Positions 17,359 to 27,141 of a DNA stretch of 59,083 bases are shown piece by piece. The DNA lies in assembly GCA_004563195.1 (NCBI GenBank), contig SFTJ01000010.1, positions 1 through 59,083 of the forward strand. Direction: 5' to 3'. The DNA comes from a bacterium (GTDB lineage Bacteria; Bacteroidota; Bacteroidia; Bacteroidales; Muribaculaceae). Both the position numbers and the translations under genes were made by a program. Below the pieces are notes generated by a model. The model saw nothing but the letters and a program-made list of their open reading frames with translations, had not been told where the DNA came from and did no database searches. Each line of letters starts with the position of its first letter. Within the stretch, counting starts at the first letter, position 1.

Positions 17359-18615
17359 TCAAGGTTCAAAAATCCCTTTCCTCGGCAGACCATAATCCTG
17401 ATAACACGCTGTTTCCTTTATCTCCAGCCAGGCCTTATCAAGATATTCCTTTGTATCTATCGGCAGTTTGCCATCCTTATCAAGTCCAACGAACAGATTA
17501 ATCAAATCGTCAATGGCATATTCAGGGCTGTACATGTCGTCAAAGTAGTTGTAATGCTCATCCTCCACAAAGTGGCGGCACATCGACTTGGTCATCTGCA
17601 TGAACCGCAACGCTGCCTCCTGATAGTCACCCTGCTCCGCAAGCCGTTCAATCCGTTTGTTCTCCTCTAACATCAGATGCCAAATCTGGTCGCAGTCCCA
17701 ACTGATATTCCTTCTGTTGAAAATCCGCGCCTCATAGTCAAGATTCAGCGGAATGATTGACCGTGCCTCCTTCTCCGCTTCCATGCGCCGTTTCTCCTCC
17801 TGCTTGCGCAAACGCTCCTGATACACCTCCGTCTCACTCATCTCACGAATCACAGTCTTGGGTTCACCTTCAAAAGCGGCAGAAGGCACCAACGCCACCA
17901 AAGTCTGCGTCATACCCCTCCACTCCTTATAGCGTTTAGCCTCCGTATGCAGAAAGTCGCAAACCTTTCTCCGCTCCGTCTCGTTGTTCCATGCCTTCAC
18001 CGATTCCACCAGTCCCTCGAAAGCCCCGACAACCAACTTCCGTAGTTGTGGCTTTTGCGTATCAAGCATCGTCTTGATGTCCTCACGGAAGACAAACTGC
18101 GGTATCGCCTTGCACAGAGCCATACTCACCCCATACGCAGCGTCTGGTCGTCCCATGGCTATCAGTTGCGGCACCGATTTCTTGTACCACCGCTCAATCA
18201 ATCTCCGTTGATACAGGAAATCCTCTTGGTAGGTCGGCGTAAACTCCACCTCCTGCTTCAACAGCCGTCCATATTCCTCCGTGTAGTCAACAGTCAATCC
18301 CCTGGGAATGTACGTAATCTTCGGTCGCTCCATACTGCTCCTCCGTCGTCTTTCGTCCGCATGCTTTATCCTCAATTCCTTTTCCCGCCTGTCGTATTCC
18401 TCACGCCGCCTTTTCTCTTCCTTCACCTGCTCCAAAATCTGCTGGAACTCCGGTTCCTGCATTGTCTCATCTGTCATCAGTTCACTGATTTTGGAGCTGA
18501 CATAACACCTCCAAGCCTCCACGTTGTCTTCATTCACACAGTCCGGGCAAGTCCATCCGTAACTATCACTCCAAGTCTGCTCATAAATACGGAAGTCAAT
18601 AAGATATTTCTTCAT
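17359..18615 (-). CDS. Unknown protein with N-terminal CPDC motif and coiled coil
   Basis: A 418-residue soluble protein I do not recognise. It has a CPDC pair near residues 23-26 (GWTCPDCVNED), a strongly charged coiled-coil segment at about 60-95, and another Arg/Glu-rich stretch near 270-290. It starts 9 nt after wbuC and precedes the WG-repeat gene and helicase on the same strand, so a shared transcript is likely. No catalytic motif is evident. Confidence 0.55.
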   Translation of the reverse strand: MKKYLIDFRIYEQTWSDSYGWTCPDCVNEDNVEAWRCYVSSKISELMTDETMQEPEFQQILEQVKEEKRRREEYDRREKELRIKHADERRRRSSMERPKITYIPRGLTVDYTEEYGRLLKQEVEFTPTYQEDFLYQRRLIERWYKKSVPQLIAMGRPDAAYGVSMALCKAIPQFVFREDIKTMLDTQKPQLRKLVVGAFEGLVESVKAWNNETERRKVCDFLHTEAKRYKEWRGMTQTLVALVPSAAFEGEPKTVIREMSETEVYQERLRKQEEKRRMEAEKEARSIIPLNLDYEARIFNRRNISWDCDQIWHLMLEENKRIERLAEQGDYQEAALRFMQMTKSMCRHFVEDEHYNYFDDMYSPEYAIDDLINLFVGLDKDGKLPIDTKEYLDKAWLEIKETACYQDYGLPRKGIFEP

Positions 18616-18624
18616 ACAGTGCCT

Positions 18625-19011
18625 TTAGCCCAATATTTCACTGCCATCTTCACCATACTTGCCATCTTTCGCCTCAAATATTACCGAAGGTTCCAGTACA
18701 TCAACCGAATGCCAGACACCCGCAGGAATAACACAGCCGAAGTTTCCCAAGGTTGGGTCAAGATGAAACCGTTCCGTTTCATTCCCTGTATCATCATATA
18801 GGATTTCATTGATTTTTCCGCAGAGAAGAATCACTGTTTCATTGCTTTGCGTATGACGATGTATAGGAACATCTGTTCCCGGCATCAGCGCATTCAACAT
18901 ACGTTGCCCATTATCATCAGGGTTCCTCAAATCATAGTTCTGTCTGAATCTTGGATTTAGCAAAGCCTTGTCAAACAGTTCTGATATCAGTTTCCTGTTA
19001 ATCTCAATCAT
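18625..19011 (-). CDS. wbuC: WbuC-family cupin protein
   Basis: A 128-residue small cupin. The metal-binding pattern is visible as PIHRHTQSNETVILLCG and the second motif as VIPAGVWHSVD. The WbuC family occurs in O-antigen and capsule loci that carry the FnlA-type pathway (E. coli O26 is the named example). A second WbuC-type domain occurs in this window fused to another domain (45152-46729). A strong hairpin lies between this gene and the aminotransferase upstream, so its expression may depend on read-through or on its own weak promoter. Confidence 0.85.
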   Translation of the reverse strand: MIEINRKLISELFDKALLNPRFRQNYDLRNPDDNGQRMLNALMPGTDVPIHRHTQSNETVILLCGKINEILYDDTGNETERFHLDPTLGNFGCVIPAGVWHSVDVLEPSVIFEAKDGKYGEDGSEILG

Positions 19012-19044
19012 ATCTCTTTTTATCTGTTTTTCGTGGCCAGAAAA

Positions 19045-19069
19045 GGAATACGCAGAATTTGCGTATTCC
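19045..19069 (-). terminator. Hairpin GGAATACGCA/TGCGTATTCC, likely end of capsule operon
   Basis: Ten-pair perfect stem with a 5-nt loop. On the minus strand it is followed by TTTT (complement of 19041-19044). It lies 17 nt past the stop of the last capsule gene, which is where an intrinsic terminator should be. Because upxY encodes an antiterminator, partial read-through into wbuC and the genes beyond is possible. Confidence 0.7.
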
Positions 19070-19086
19070 CGATAATAATCTCTTTA

Positions 19087-20364
19087 TCATACGATTGCTT
19101 CCTTTATGCAATCCACAATATAGCGCACATCATCGTCGCTGACGTAAGGGCCTGCTGGGAGACAGAAACCCACCTTGAAGATAGACTCCGACACACCATT
19201 CAAATATGCAGGAGCATCTTTATACACAGGTTGCTTGTGCATCGGCTTCCATACCGGACGACACTCCACCTTCTTTTGCAACATGAACACACGCAAAGCC
19301 TCCACATTCTCATTGGGCTGACAATCCGTAATCGCACTATCCACGGCCTTGATGACACCAGCAGCACCACCCACGGCAGTCTTGATTACCTCCTTGTAGG
19401 CATTCTCCTGTCCCTGGATGCGCACCTCTGGATCAATCGTAGCGGCACAGAGCCAGAAATTTGAATCGTAACGAGGGTCGGCAGGCTGCTCATGCAGCGT
19501 AATGCCCTCAACATCCTTTAGCAGTTCTTTGTACAACTCCTGCACATGCTTATGATGGGCGATATGCGCATCGAGAACAGTCATCTGACCACGACCGATA
19601 CCTGCACACACATTACTCATACGGTAGTTATATCCGATGGCCGTATGTTCATAGTATGGATAAGCATTACGTGCCTGGGTAGCATACCACATGATGGTGT
19701 TGGCATCCTCTGGATTGCGGCAGATAAGCGCACCACCACCCGAAGTAGTGATCATCTTGTTGCCATTAAAGCTAAGCACGCCAAACTTTCCGAACGTTCC
19801 GAGCACCTGTCCGTTAAAGCGCGAGCCCATTCCCTCGGCAGCATCCTCCACCACTGGAATGCCATATTTGTCGGCAATCGCCATAATCTTATCAATTTGA
19901 TAAGGCATACCATATAGAGCCACAGGCACAATCGCCTTCGGATAGCGTCCCGTCTTCGCCTTACGGTCAACGATAGCTTTCTCCAACAGTTCAGGTTCCA
20001 TGTTCCATGTCTCAGGCTCAGAATCTACGAACACAGGAGTTGCCCCAAGGTAGGTAATAGGATGTGAAGATGCGCAGAATGTGAAACTCTGCACAATCAC
20101 CTCATCCCCTTGCCCAACGCCACAAGCCAACAGTGCCAGATGCACCGCCGCCGTCCCTGCCGACAAGCAAACCACCTTTCGGTCGAGCTTGCTTCCGTCA
20201 GCATTGCCATTGGCAAAGTCCGACAAGTCCTGCTCAAACGCATTCACGTTTGGTCCCATCGGTACCACCCAGTTCGTGTCAAATGCCTCTTTGACATATT
20301 TCTGTTCCATTCCGTCCTCGCTCATGTGCGCAAGGCAGAGATAAATTGTCTTTCTTTCTTCCAT
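19087..20364 (-). CDS. DegT/DnrJ/EryC1/StrS aminotransferase
   Basis: A 425-residue PLP-dependent sugar aminotransferase. Family blocks are VCLSAGTAAVHLALLACGVG, EVIVQSFTFCASSHPI, PVVEDAAEGMGS, and GVLSFNGNKMITTSGGG, in which Lys is the PLP-binding residue. It would add an amino group to a 4-keto (or 3-keto) nucleotide sugar. It is the last gene of the capsule block. A WcfR-like role making a diamino-trideoxy sugar for the initiating transferase at 27134-27862 is possible, as in B. fragilis PSA. Confidence 0.9.
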   Translation of the reverse strand: MEERKTIYLCLAHMSEDGMEQKYVKEAFDTNWVVPMGPNVNAFEQDLSDFANGNADGSKLDRKVVCLSAGTAAVHLALLACGVGQGDEVIVQSFTFCASSHPITYLGATPVFVDSEPETWNMEPELLEKAIVDRKAKTGRYPKAIVPVALYGMPYQIDKIMAIADKYGIPVVEDAAEGMGSRFNGQVLGTFGKFGVLSFNGNKMITTSGGGALICRNPEDANTIMWYATQARNAYPYYEHTAIGYNYRMSNVCAGIGRGQMTVLDAHIAHHKHVQELYKELLKDVEGITLHEQPADPRYDSNFWLCAATIDPEVRIQGQENAYKEVIKTAVGGAAGVIKAVDSAITDCQPNENVEALRVFMLQKKVECRPVWKPMHKQPVYKDAPAYLNGVSESIFKVGFCLPAGPYVSDDDVRYIVDCIKEAIV

Positions 20365-20375
20365 TGTTGCTATTA

Positions 20376-22484
20376 TTAATTATTATTTTCTGTATTCTTA
20401 CTATCAATTTCCATCCATTTGTTAGCGACACCTTGATAGTCCACCTTTTCTTCTTTCAGCCAATTCTGAATAAACTCAGGATTATTACTGTTTGGCTTTG
20501 GACTTGCTGTATTCATCTTTGCGACAACAGGAGTCCGCACGCAATCTCCCATTACAATCACATGCTGCTGTGGAAGTGTGGGCAACTGGTTTAGTATTTC
20601 ACTGTTCGCAGACGACACGAGTTTCCGAATGTAAACTTGGTCATCAGGATTCTGTATTCTATGAACGATGAAGCTGTTGCATTGCGACAATACTGTTTTT
20701 GAGAGTTCCGAAGGTCTTTGGCTTGACACAAGCAAAGACAAACCGTATTTTCTTCCCTCTCGCGCAATTCGCTCAAATACTTTACGTGATATTGATTCCC
20801 TGTCTTTCTTGTTGATTTCAGGAATATAGTTCTGTGCTTCCTCCAAGGCAATCACTACAGGCATTGAGCCACGTTTGCTTTTCTCAAACCGTGAAAGAAA
20901 TTCAAGTATGATACGACCTATCAAGCCCGTGATAGTCTCCAATACTTGAAAGGGCAGAAGGGACATGTCAATGATAGTAATCTGAGAGTGGGTATCGTCA
21001 CCTTCCGAATCACCATAATAATGATGATAGACATTGTCGTCTTCAGCTTCCTTATTGTAGATGTCACAATAGTCCCCCAATACATAAGCAAGGAACTGAA
21101 CTAAACTGTTAGCTATGTTTTCTTGTTTGTCAAGCATCAGTGGACTTGCTAAGCGTATATCATCAGCAAAAGACTGCATCCTTAATTTCAATGTCGAAAC
21201 ATATTCATTCATTTTGTCTTGTCCTACTGCTGATTCTTTTATTGCGAAATCAAAGCAAGATGATATCAAATGCTTGAAATCATAAAATACTGGTGAATCT
21301 ATGTTCCTATTCTCAGAAGAAGTCTGTTCAACAAGAGACTCTCGGTATATTTCCAATTCTGATACTATCACATCGATTGCATCGTTTACAATGATGCTGT
21401 CGAAATTTCCGTTTACATAATTTCCGTTTCTATAAACATGATTGGGAGAATTTTGAGAAGAGATGCTATCCAATGCGTCACATATTTTTGATAGATTGAA
21501 ATCTGTCTTCTTCTCATTCAATAGTTTCTTAAATGCATCACATATATTCCTTGCGTCATCTACAATGGCTACCTTGGCTTTATAACCGCCACTGTTTATT
21601 GTATCAATCAATGCCGAAAGACTATTGATATATAATTTGGGGATTAGTTTTCTTGCTTCAGCCGCAATCTGACTCTTCGCCAATGCCAGTGCCCTTTTCA
21701 ATATCGGTCCCTGTGTACCTGTGGTAGGCTCGAACAGATAGTCCATATCGTCATAGTTCATAAACCAGTAAGGCACTTTCAGTCCTTCGTCATTTATCCA
21801 GAAAGGATTCACCTTATGCTTCGCATCTAATTTGAAAGCATCCTTATATTCTCCATTTGTGTCAAATATGACCACATGGGCACTTCTCAGTTTTTCCCCA
21901 TTATACTGGAACTGAAATAGGCTTTGAAGCAGAGCGGTTAATGTACAAGATTTTCCAGACCCCGTATTTCCTAATATCGCCGTATGTTTCCCAAACAACC
22001 TGTCCGGGTTTATCTTCACCTGAAAGTCTGGAAATGCAGGAGAAGTGCCAATCGGCAGATAATAGTCGTCCTTATAATCTATTCTCTCCTGTCCTTCCTT
22101 TTGGTCGAATATGATGTTCAAATCCTCACGGGTTACATACCACACGGGGTTATCCAAAATCGGATAATTGTAAACTCCCTGGATGTAATTCCTTCCTTCA
22201 ATGGTTCCGACCATTGTTGCAGAAAGATACCTCGTGGATTCCGTTAGGAATATTGTCCCGGACGATTTTGACAAATCGGTTTCTTCACGTGTCATCACAC
22301 GATTTACCATTGCGACAATCCTTTCCGCCCCCACTGGTATGATGATGTACGAGTTTATCCGTGCCACAGGATATATCTCCTCGTAACCGCTTTTGTACAG
22401 ACTCTTCAAGTCATCATCCAACCGTACATACACAGAAAGACTATCTACTGATACTATCCTGCCAATGTTTCTTTCGTTTGCCAT
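20376..22484 (-). CDS. herA: HerA-like ATPase of a SIR2-HerA defence pair
   Basis: A 702-residue DUF87/HerA-type ATPase. The N-terminal HAS-like barrel is at about 1-110. Walker A is GNTGSGKS (172-179), Walker B is VVIALEEAQNYIPEI (near 545), and SSQRPSELSKTVLSQC follows. HerA proteins form hexameric rings. Paired with a SIR2 protein they make a known phage-defence complex that depletes NAD and/or cuts DNA. It begins 4 nt after the SIR2 gene and ends 11 nt before the aminotransferase start. Confidence 0.9.
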   Translation of the reverse strand: MANERNIGRIVSVDSLSVYVRLDDDLKSLYKSGYEEIYPVARINSYIIIPVGAERIVAMVNRVMTREETDLSKSSGTIFLTESTRYLSATMVGTIEGRNYIQGVYNYPILDNPVWYVTREDLNIIFDQKEGQERIDYKDDYYLPIGTSPAFPDFQVKINPDRLFGKHTAILGNTGSGKSCTLTALLQSLFQFQYNGEKLRSAHVVIFDTNGEYKDAFKLDAKHKVNPFWINDEGLKVPYWFMNYDDMDYLFEPTTGTQGPILKRALALAKSQIAAEARKLIPKLYINSLSALIDTINSGGYKAKVAIVDDARNICDAFKKLLNEKKTDFNLSKICDALDSISSQNSPNHVYRNGNYVNGNFDSIIVNDAIDVIVSELEIYRESLVEQTSSENRNIDSPVFYDFKHLISSCFDFAIKESAVGQDKMNEYVSTLKLRMQSFADDIRLASPLMLDKQENIANSLVQFLAYVLGDYCDIYNKEAEDDNVYHHYYGDSEGDDTHSQITIIDMSLLPFQVLETITGLIGRIILEFLSRFEKSKRGSMPVVIALEEAQNYIPEINKKDRESISRKVFERIAREGRKYGLSLLVSSQRPSELSKTVLSQCNSFIVHRIQNPDDQVYIRKLVSSANSEILNQLPTLPQQHVIVMGDCVRTPVVAKMNTASPKPNSNNPEFIQNWLKEEKVDYQGVANKWMEIDSKNTENNN

Positions 22485-22488
22485 ACTG

Positions 22489-23964
22489 TCAATCTACCTT
22501 AGAGATGAGTGTGTTAAGCGTCTGTGCCACCTTGTCGCTTGAAGATGTGTCCAGGAAGTCGGGCATCAGCGTATCAGCCAAAGTCAGGAAGTCGCCAAGA
22601 TAGTCACCCTCCAAAATAATGATTCTTGGGTCATTGAGATTTTTCAGTCTCATGATTTCCGCATTCTTCGTCCCGTTATAATCCACTATTATTAACGTGA
22701 ACGAAGGATTGGACAAGGCTTGGTAAATGATGTCGTTGAAATGCTCATCACAGAATGAGTAACCGATGGTAAACAGTACAGACTGCGGTTGTGCGGTACA
22801 ATAAGCGAAGTGTCTGAACAACTCGGAATAAGGCAAATCCAAAGTGTAGCTCTTCTTCACCGCAGTGGGATAAACCATCAAGTTTCCATATCCGAAATCT
22901 CCATCATGCTTGGCCTTATGCTTTATCAGCTCTATCGGCATTTCTTCTATGCCGTAGATGTTGTTATGGGTATGGCCTTTCGAACTTACCCAGCTGATAG
23001 AACCGTGCAGCTTGAAATACCTGACTACCTTCTCAATACGTTGCACTTTACCAGCTGTAGTACTGCCTGGATAGAAAATGTCATAGTTGAACGTTTCCGG
23101 CTTGAAGTACCGATGATGGAAACCCGAGAAGCCATCTATATATTTTATACCTAAATTGTCAAAGGCATATTCAAACGCCAAATCGTAGTTGCTTGTGAAT
23201 ATGTTGGCTCGTTGCAGGTTCAGAGGCCTCTGCATCAATGATTTCAGGAATTTTTCATGGAAAATGTATTTGTTCTTCTTGAAAACATCCTCCATACCTT
23301 TTTCCCCTATTCTTTTAAGGTCGCGCTCGCTTGTCTGTCGTTCATGAATGTCACAAATCTTGAACAGCGACTCTTTCAATGCGTCAATCAGAGCATGCAC
23401 TCTCTCAAAGCCTGCCACATCATTCTCTGCATCTTTCTGATAAGAAATGGCTGTCAGATAGTTAAGCAACAGTTCATACATCACGCAAATCTCACCATAA
23501 TGCTTTTCTGGTGTGTCCTCCTCACCATCAGCTAAGCTAATCTTAGCCTTATAGTCTCTAATGTATGTACCGTCAAAAATCACATCCCAGCCTCGATCAT
23601 TCTTGAAAACCTTATCCTTTTCGGGATTCTTTTCTTCCTTTATAACTTTCTGAAGCCGTAGCACATATTCCTTGAAATCTTCCTTCAGGTTGTCATTGTC
23701 AGACTCCAAGATGTCCTTCTCTGCCTGTTCGGGAATGTTTTGGATGCTGGCAGCACCAAGATGTATCGATGCCCCCGTTCCAAACAGGAAGTTCACATTG
23801 TCCAACTGCAAATAGTTCTTAATGAGTTCCTTGATTTTGGCAACAAGTTTAGATATGTGCTCTTCAGCCAATTCTTTTGGCTCATAAACTTTTTCGGCGA
23901 TTCCAGCCCATTGGGTGAGTCTGTCTTCTCTGCCAATGTAGATATGATTAGTTTCTGCCTTCAT
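22489..23964 (-). CDS. SIR2-domain protein of a SIR2-HerA defence pair
   Basis: A 491-residue protein with a SIR2-type NAD-binding core. FGTGAS (61-66) is the nucleotide loop, TSNYDLAFEYAF (near 256) carries the conserved Asn/Asp, and LHGSISWVS (near 318) carries the catalytic His. GYSFCDEHFND follows. Directly upstream of herA and probably coupled to it. SIR2 effectors hydrolyse NAD during abortive infection. The pair is inserted between a Septu-like pair and a sugar aminotransferase, inside the capsule operon. Confidence 0.9.
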   Translation of the reverse strand: MKAETNHIYIGREDRLTQWAGIAEKVYEPKELAEEHISKLVAKIKELIKNYLQLDNVNFLFGTGASIHLGAASIQNIPEQAEKDILESDNDNLKEDFKEYVLRLQKVIKEEKNPEKDKVFKNDRGWDVIFDGTYIRDYKAKISLADGEEDTPEKHYGEICVMYELLLNYLTAISYQKDAENDVAGFERVHALIDALKESLFKICDIHERQTSERDLKRIGEKGMEDVFKKNKYIFHEKFLKSLMQRPLNLQRANIFTSNYDLAFEYAFDNLGIKYIDGFSGFHHRYFKPETFNYDIFYPGSTTAGKVQRIEKVVRYFKLHGSISWVSSKGHTHNNIYGIEEMPIELIKHKAKHDGDFGYGNLMVYPTAVKKSYTLDLPYSELFRHFAYCTAQPQSVLFTIGYSFCDEHFNDIIYQALSNPSFTLIIVDYNGTKNAEIMRLKNLNDPRIIILEGDYLGDFLTLADTLMPDFLDTSSSDKVAQTLNTLISKVD

Positions 23965-24002
23965 TGTCTTCTTTGCTTTGCTTTACATTATCTGTGCGAC
24001 TA

Positions 24003-25043
24003 CTATTTTATCAGCAACGTTTTGTTTATGTGTGCCACCATCTTATAAAATACGTCCATCACAAACTTGTTGTTGACATGATGACAGTATTCATTTGGAT
24101 TGTTTGACACTTCCAACCTTTCTCTTATCAGTGACGAGAAACTGAGGTTTATTCCCATGTCTGCATATTTTGCCACTTGTGAGTCAATGTATGTTTGACA
24201 GCAAAAGTCTCTCACAAGACTTTCTATCTTACAAATCTTTTCTCGGTAGTATGTGCCACTGTATATCTTTTTTAATTTCAAAATGTCGAAATTATATTTC
24301 AACATAACATTGGGAGCGAATATGTATCTGATATGGTATCTTCTATAGGAATCCTCGTAATTGATGACAGACACCCCCGTCGGTTTGAAGCCGAAAGTCA
24401 TTCCATCGTTATCCTGCAATAAATATGGATTCTCAAACATCGTTCCACAAAGGTCTTTTTCTCCCTTCCTGCTTTTGCCGTTACAGATTCCACAACTTGG
24501 TACAAGGTTGTATAACGAAACAGCAAGATACGGATATTTACTCTTACAATAGAAATGATCTAATTCTCCCACTACGGTTTTCTTATCAGCCCCATCATTA
24601 ATAGGCTCTATCAGACACCTATTGCAATAGGGACACACCTTGACATCTAATGCCGCATAAAATTCAGCCTTGCGCTTTAATTTCTCATATCCGTTCGTAA
24701 CAAATATGGTATATGCCACCTCTCTCACTTGGCTAAAAGTCTGATTTCGTTTGCCCACCTTACCTTTGTCCGTCACAAAGTCAGGAAAGAGTTTCTCAAT
24801 ATCCTTAATATATGTAGCAGACAGAATGTCAGGTGTCTTGGTTAGAATATCATTTAGCGCAGCCTGCCCATTATCATTCAGGTAGTCTATGAATGACGTG
24901 CTTGTAGGGTCAAGATTAACACTGTTTCTCCCGATTTTTATCGTCTTTGTAGCAGCAGCTGCCGAAATAAGTTTTCTAACATCATCATGCACAGTCAATA
25001 TCTCGTGCAATTTCTTTGGATGCGAATAACCAATCTTAATCAT
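24003..25043 (-). CDS. HNH endonuclease, Septu PtuB-like
   Basis: A 346-residue protein with an HNH zinc-finger nuclease in the middle: CPYC (137-140), LDHFYCKS (161-168), and NLVPSCGICNGKSRKG (179-194). This four-cysteine HNH layout matches the PtuB/TIGR02646-type nucleases that accompany ATPases in Septu. The flanking 110 N-terminal and 150 C-terminal residues are longer than in small PtuB proteins. The ATG overlaps the end of the ATPase gene by 8 nt. Confidence 0.75.
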   Translation of the reverse strand: MIKIGYSHPKKLHEILTVHDDVRKLISAAAATKTIKIGRNSVNLDPTSTSFIDYLNDNGQAALNDILTKTPDILSATYIKDIEKLFPDFVTDKGKVGKRNQTFSQVREVAYTIFVTNGYEKLKRKAEFYAALDVKVCPYCNRCLIEPINDGADKKTVVGELDHFYCKSKYPYLAVSLYNLVPSCGICNGKSRKGEKDLCGTMFENPYLLQDNDGMTFGFKPTGVSVINYEDSYRRYHIRYIFAPNVMLKYNFDILKLKKIYSGTYYREKICKIESLVRDFCCQTYIDSQVAKYADMGINLSFSSLIRERLEVSNNPNEYCHHVNNKFVMDVFYKMVAHINKTLLIK

Positions 25044-27141
25044 AGCTGCACAGATGGTCCAATAACATGTTCCTTATCAAGTCATCACCGATTATCGATA
25101 GTTCGCTTTTCAGCCTTTCCTTGTCTTCCACCTCGGCTTTTTTTGCTTCGATGACTTTTTTCGAAAGTCTTTCTATTCTTTCTGTAGCGAATGTCCCAAT
25201 ATACTGTTTCAGGAAGAATCCGTTGCAGAGAATATCATACACATTGGCCCCAAACACCTCCCTTGGATTATCCTCTTCCGCCGGTTTCCCCTCTTGGAGT
25301 TTCAGGATATTAGCAGAAGGTATATCACTCAGGATAAAAGGCGAATGGGTTGCAATCATTATGTTGACATTCAGCACGCCCATGAGATTTAATGAATTTA
25401 TGCTACTCAACAACATATCCACGAGCATAAGCTGATACTTCGGATGAGCGTACAGTTCAATCTCATCAAATACAAGGTTTACGTTGCGGTACTTTATTGC
25501 GTCCGCATCCCCGTTGTCCCATACCGAACTGACATTCGATAGATGGTACATCACCGTACACATACTATATATCATTTGCTTCTCGCCTGAACTAAGCGAA
25601 CTGAATCTTACGGGCTGATGGTTTTCATCTTCAAGCAAGATGTCTGCTCTAAATGACGGAGCAGGAAGCAGGTCGTCCAACAGCCAGTAATGAGGTCTTG
25701 CCTCATCGCTCTTGTCCAATGTGGTGTACTGATTCCTTATCAGTTCTCCAAAAACTACATCGGTACGCGCTATGCAAGTATCAATAATGCCTGCAAAGTC
25801 CTGAAACCCTATTTTATTGCCGACAATGCGACCATTGTCTAAATGTCCACTTCCGTAATGCCTGAAATTGAGGTATGCCAAGCACTTGCGTATTTTTAAT
25901 GTGATGTGTGAATTGTCCTCGTTCAGTTCATTTACATATTGCTGCACGCTCTTTTTATCACCAAAACACTCCTTATGTCTGCTATATTTTGAGTATATCG
26001 TGGTTATCTTCAGTGTTTTATAGACAATATAGTTGATCGTTCGCACAACATCCATATCCCTCCAATAATCATCACTCTGCTTTGGCTCTATGTAATACCC
26101 AAGGGCATGACCCCATGCCGCAGTAATTCGTTTGCCAACGTCATTTACGGTTTTTGAACCGATAGATTTGCGCATTGATTCTATGATATTCATCTGCGCC
26201 ATCATTCTGATTACTCTCCTCGAACTATATCTGTGCCCAGGAACAGGATTTAAATCTTCCTCTACATCAAAAACAAAACATCTCGCTCTTTTGTTTCTCA
26301 GCACCCTATTCAACATGTCCGGATTGGTCATCACAAGCTGGAACAGACGTTTGTGAGTCAAATCCTTCTCCTTGTTTATGTTGATATTCCCCTCTTCCCT
26401 GAATGGATTCAGCACTATCGGTGTCTGGTAAGCATCATTCTTGTGAAACAGATTGCTTATCCAGCACTGGTTGTCATTGCTTTCAACTCCATCTTGATTG
26501 TGGTCGTCCCACTCGGAAATATAGTCATTTGTATTGTAGGAATATTGCGAGTAGTTGACAACTATAGAATAGAAAAATTTCTTCAGTCGCTCTTTGGCTA
26601 CATGCTCTTCCAGCTCCTGCTCATTATAGTTGTCATAGTCATATTGCCAGTTGTTTTCTGCCTCCGTTTGGTCATAGAAGGTTATTATGCCGTCCCTTTG
26701 TTCGACAATATAAAATTTGTTGTCAACCTCATAGACTACTTTTGCATATATGTCACGCACAAAGCATAAATGTGCCTTCTGTACAGGCAGACCGTCTCTC
26801 AGTGCAAACGACACATTGTTGATGATTCGGAAATACAATTCTAAAAGAGAACTCTTTCCCATTCCATTCTCTGCAACGATTGAGCAGATACTTACATTCG
26901 TATGACCGTATGAAAAGAAGTCGTCTTCCGTACATGCTATTCTTTCATACTCCCCGTCCTCCTTTATCCCATATCCCTTATAGAACCAGAAAACATGATT
27001 GGGTTTGATCACTTTCATGACACTGTCATAACGTGCCCGTCGTAAATCCACAGCACGTCTCTGGTAGTCTGTCATTCCTTCTGTAATGTGATACAGATTT
27101 TCATGACGTTGTATTGTCTCGATTGCGATTAACTTAAACAT
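25036..27141 (-). CDS. ABC-type AAA ATPase, Septu PtuA-like
   Basis: A 701-residue SMC/OLD-like ATPase. Walker A is AENGMGKSS (90-98), the ABC signature region is SSLSSGEKQM (near 517), and Walker B is NLVFDEIELYAHP (near 558), followed by an MIATHSPFILSD H-loop. The long middle part is helical. With the overlapping HNH gene it forms a Septu-like pair. Its start overlaps the stop of the sugar transferase by 8 nt, so an immune gene is translationally coupled to a capsule enzyme. Larger than typical PtuA, so it may be a distinct subtype. Confidence 0.78.
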   Translation of the reverse strand: MFKLIAIETIQRHENLYHITEGMTDYQRRAVDLRRARYDSVMKVIKPNHVFWFYKGYGIKEDGEYERIACTEDDFFSYGHTNVSICSIVAENGMGKSSLLELYFRIINNVSFALRDGLPVQKAHLCFVRDIYAKVVYEVDNKFYIVEQRDGIITFYDQTEAENNWQYDYDNYNEQELEEHVAKERLKKFFYSIVVNYSQYSYNTNDYISEWDDHNQDGVESNDNQCWISNLFHKNDAYQTPIVLNPFREEGNININKEKDLTHKRLFQLVMTNPDMLNRVLRNKRARCFVFDVEEDLNPVPGHRYSSRRVIRMMAQMNIIESMRKSIGSKTVNDVGKRITAAWGHALGYYIEPKQSDDYWRDMDVVRTINYIVYKTLKITTIYSKYSRHKECFGDKKSVQQYVNELNEDNSHITLKIRKCLAYLNFRHYGSGHLDNGRIVGNKIGFQDFAGIIDTCIARTDVVFGELIRNQYTTLDKSDEARPHYWLLDDLLPAPSFRADILLEDENHQPVRFSSLSSGEKQMIYSMCTVMYHLSNVSSVWDNGDADAIKYRNVNLVFDEIELYAHPKYQLMLVDMLLSSINSLNLMGVLNVNIMIATHSPFILSDIPSANILKLQEGKPAEEDNPREVFGANVYDILCNGFFLKQYIGTFATERIERLSKKVIEAKKAEVEDKERLKSELSIIGDDLIRNMLLDHLCSYD

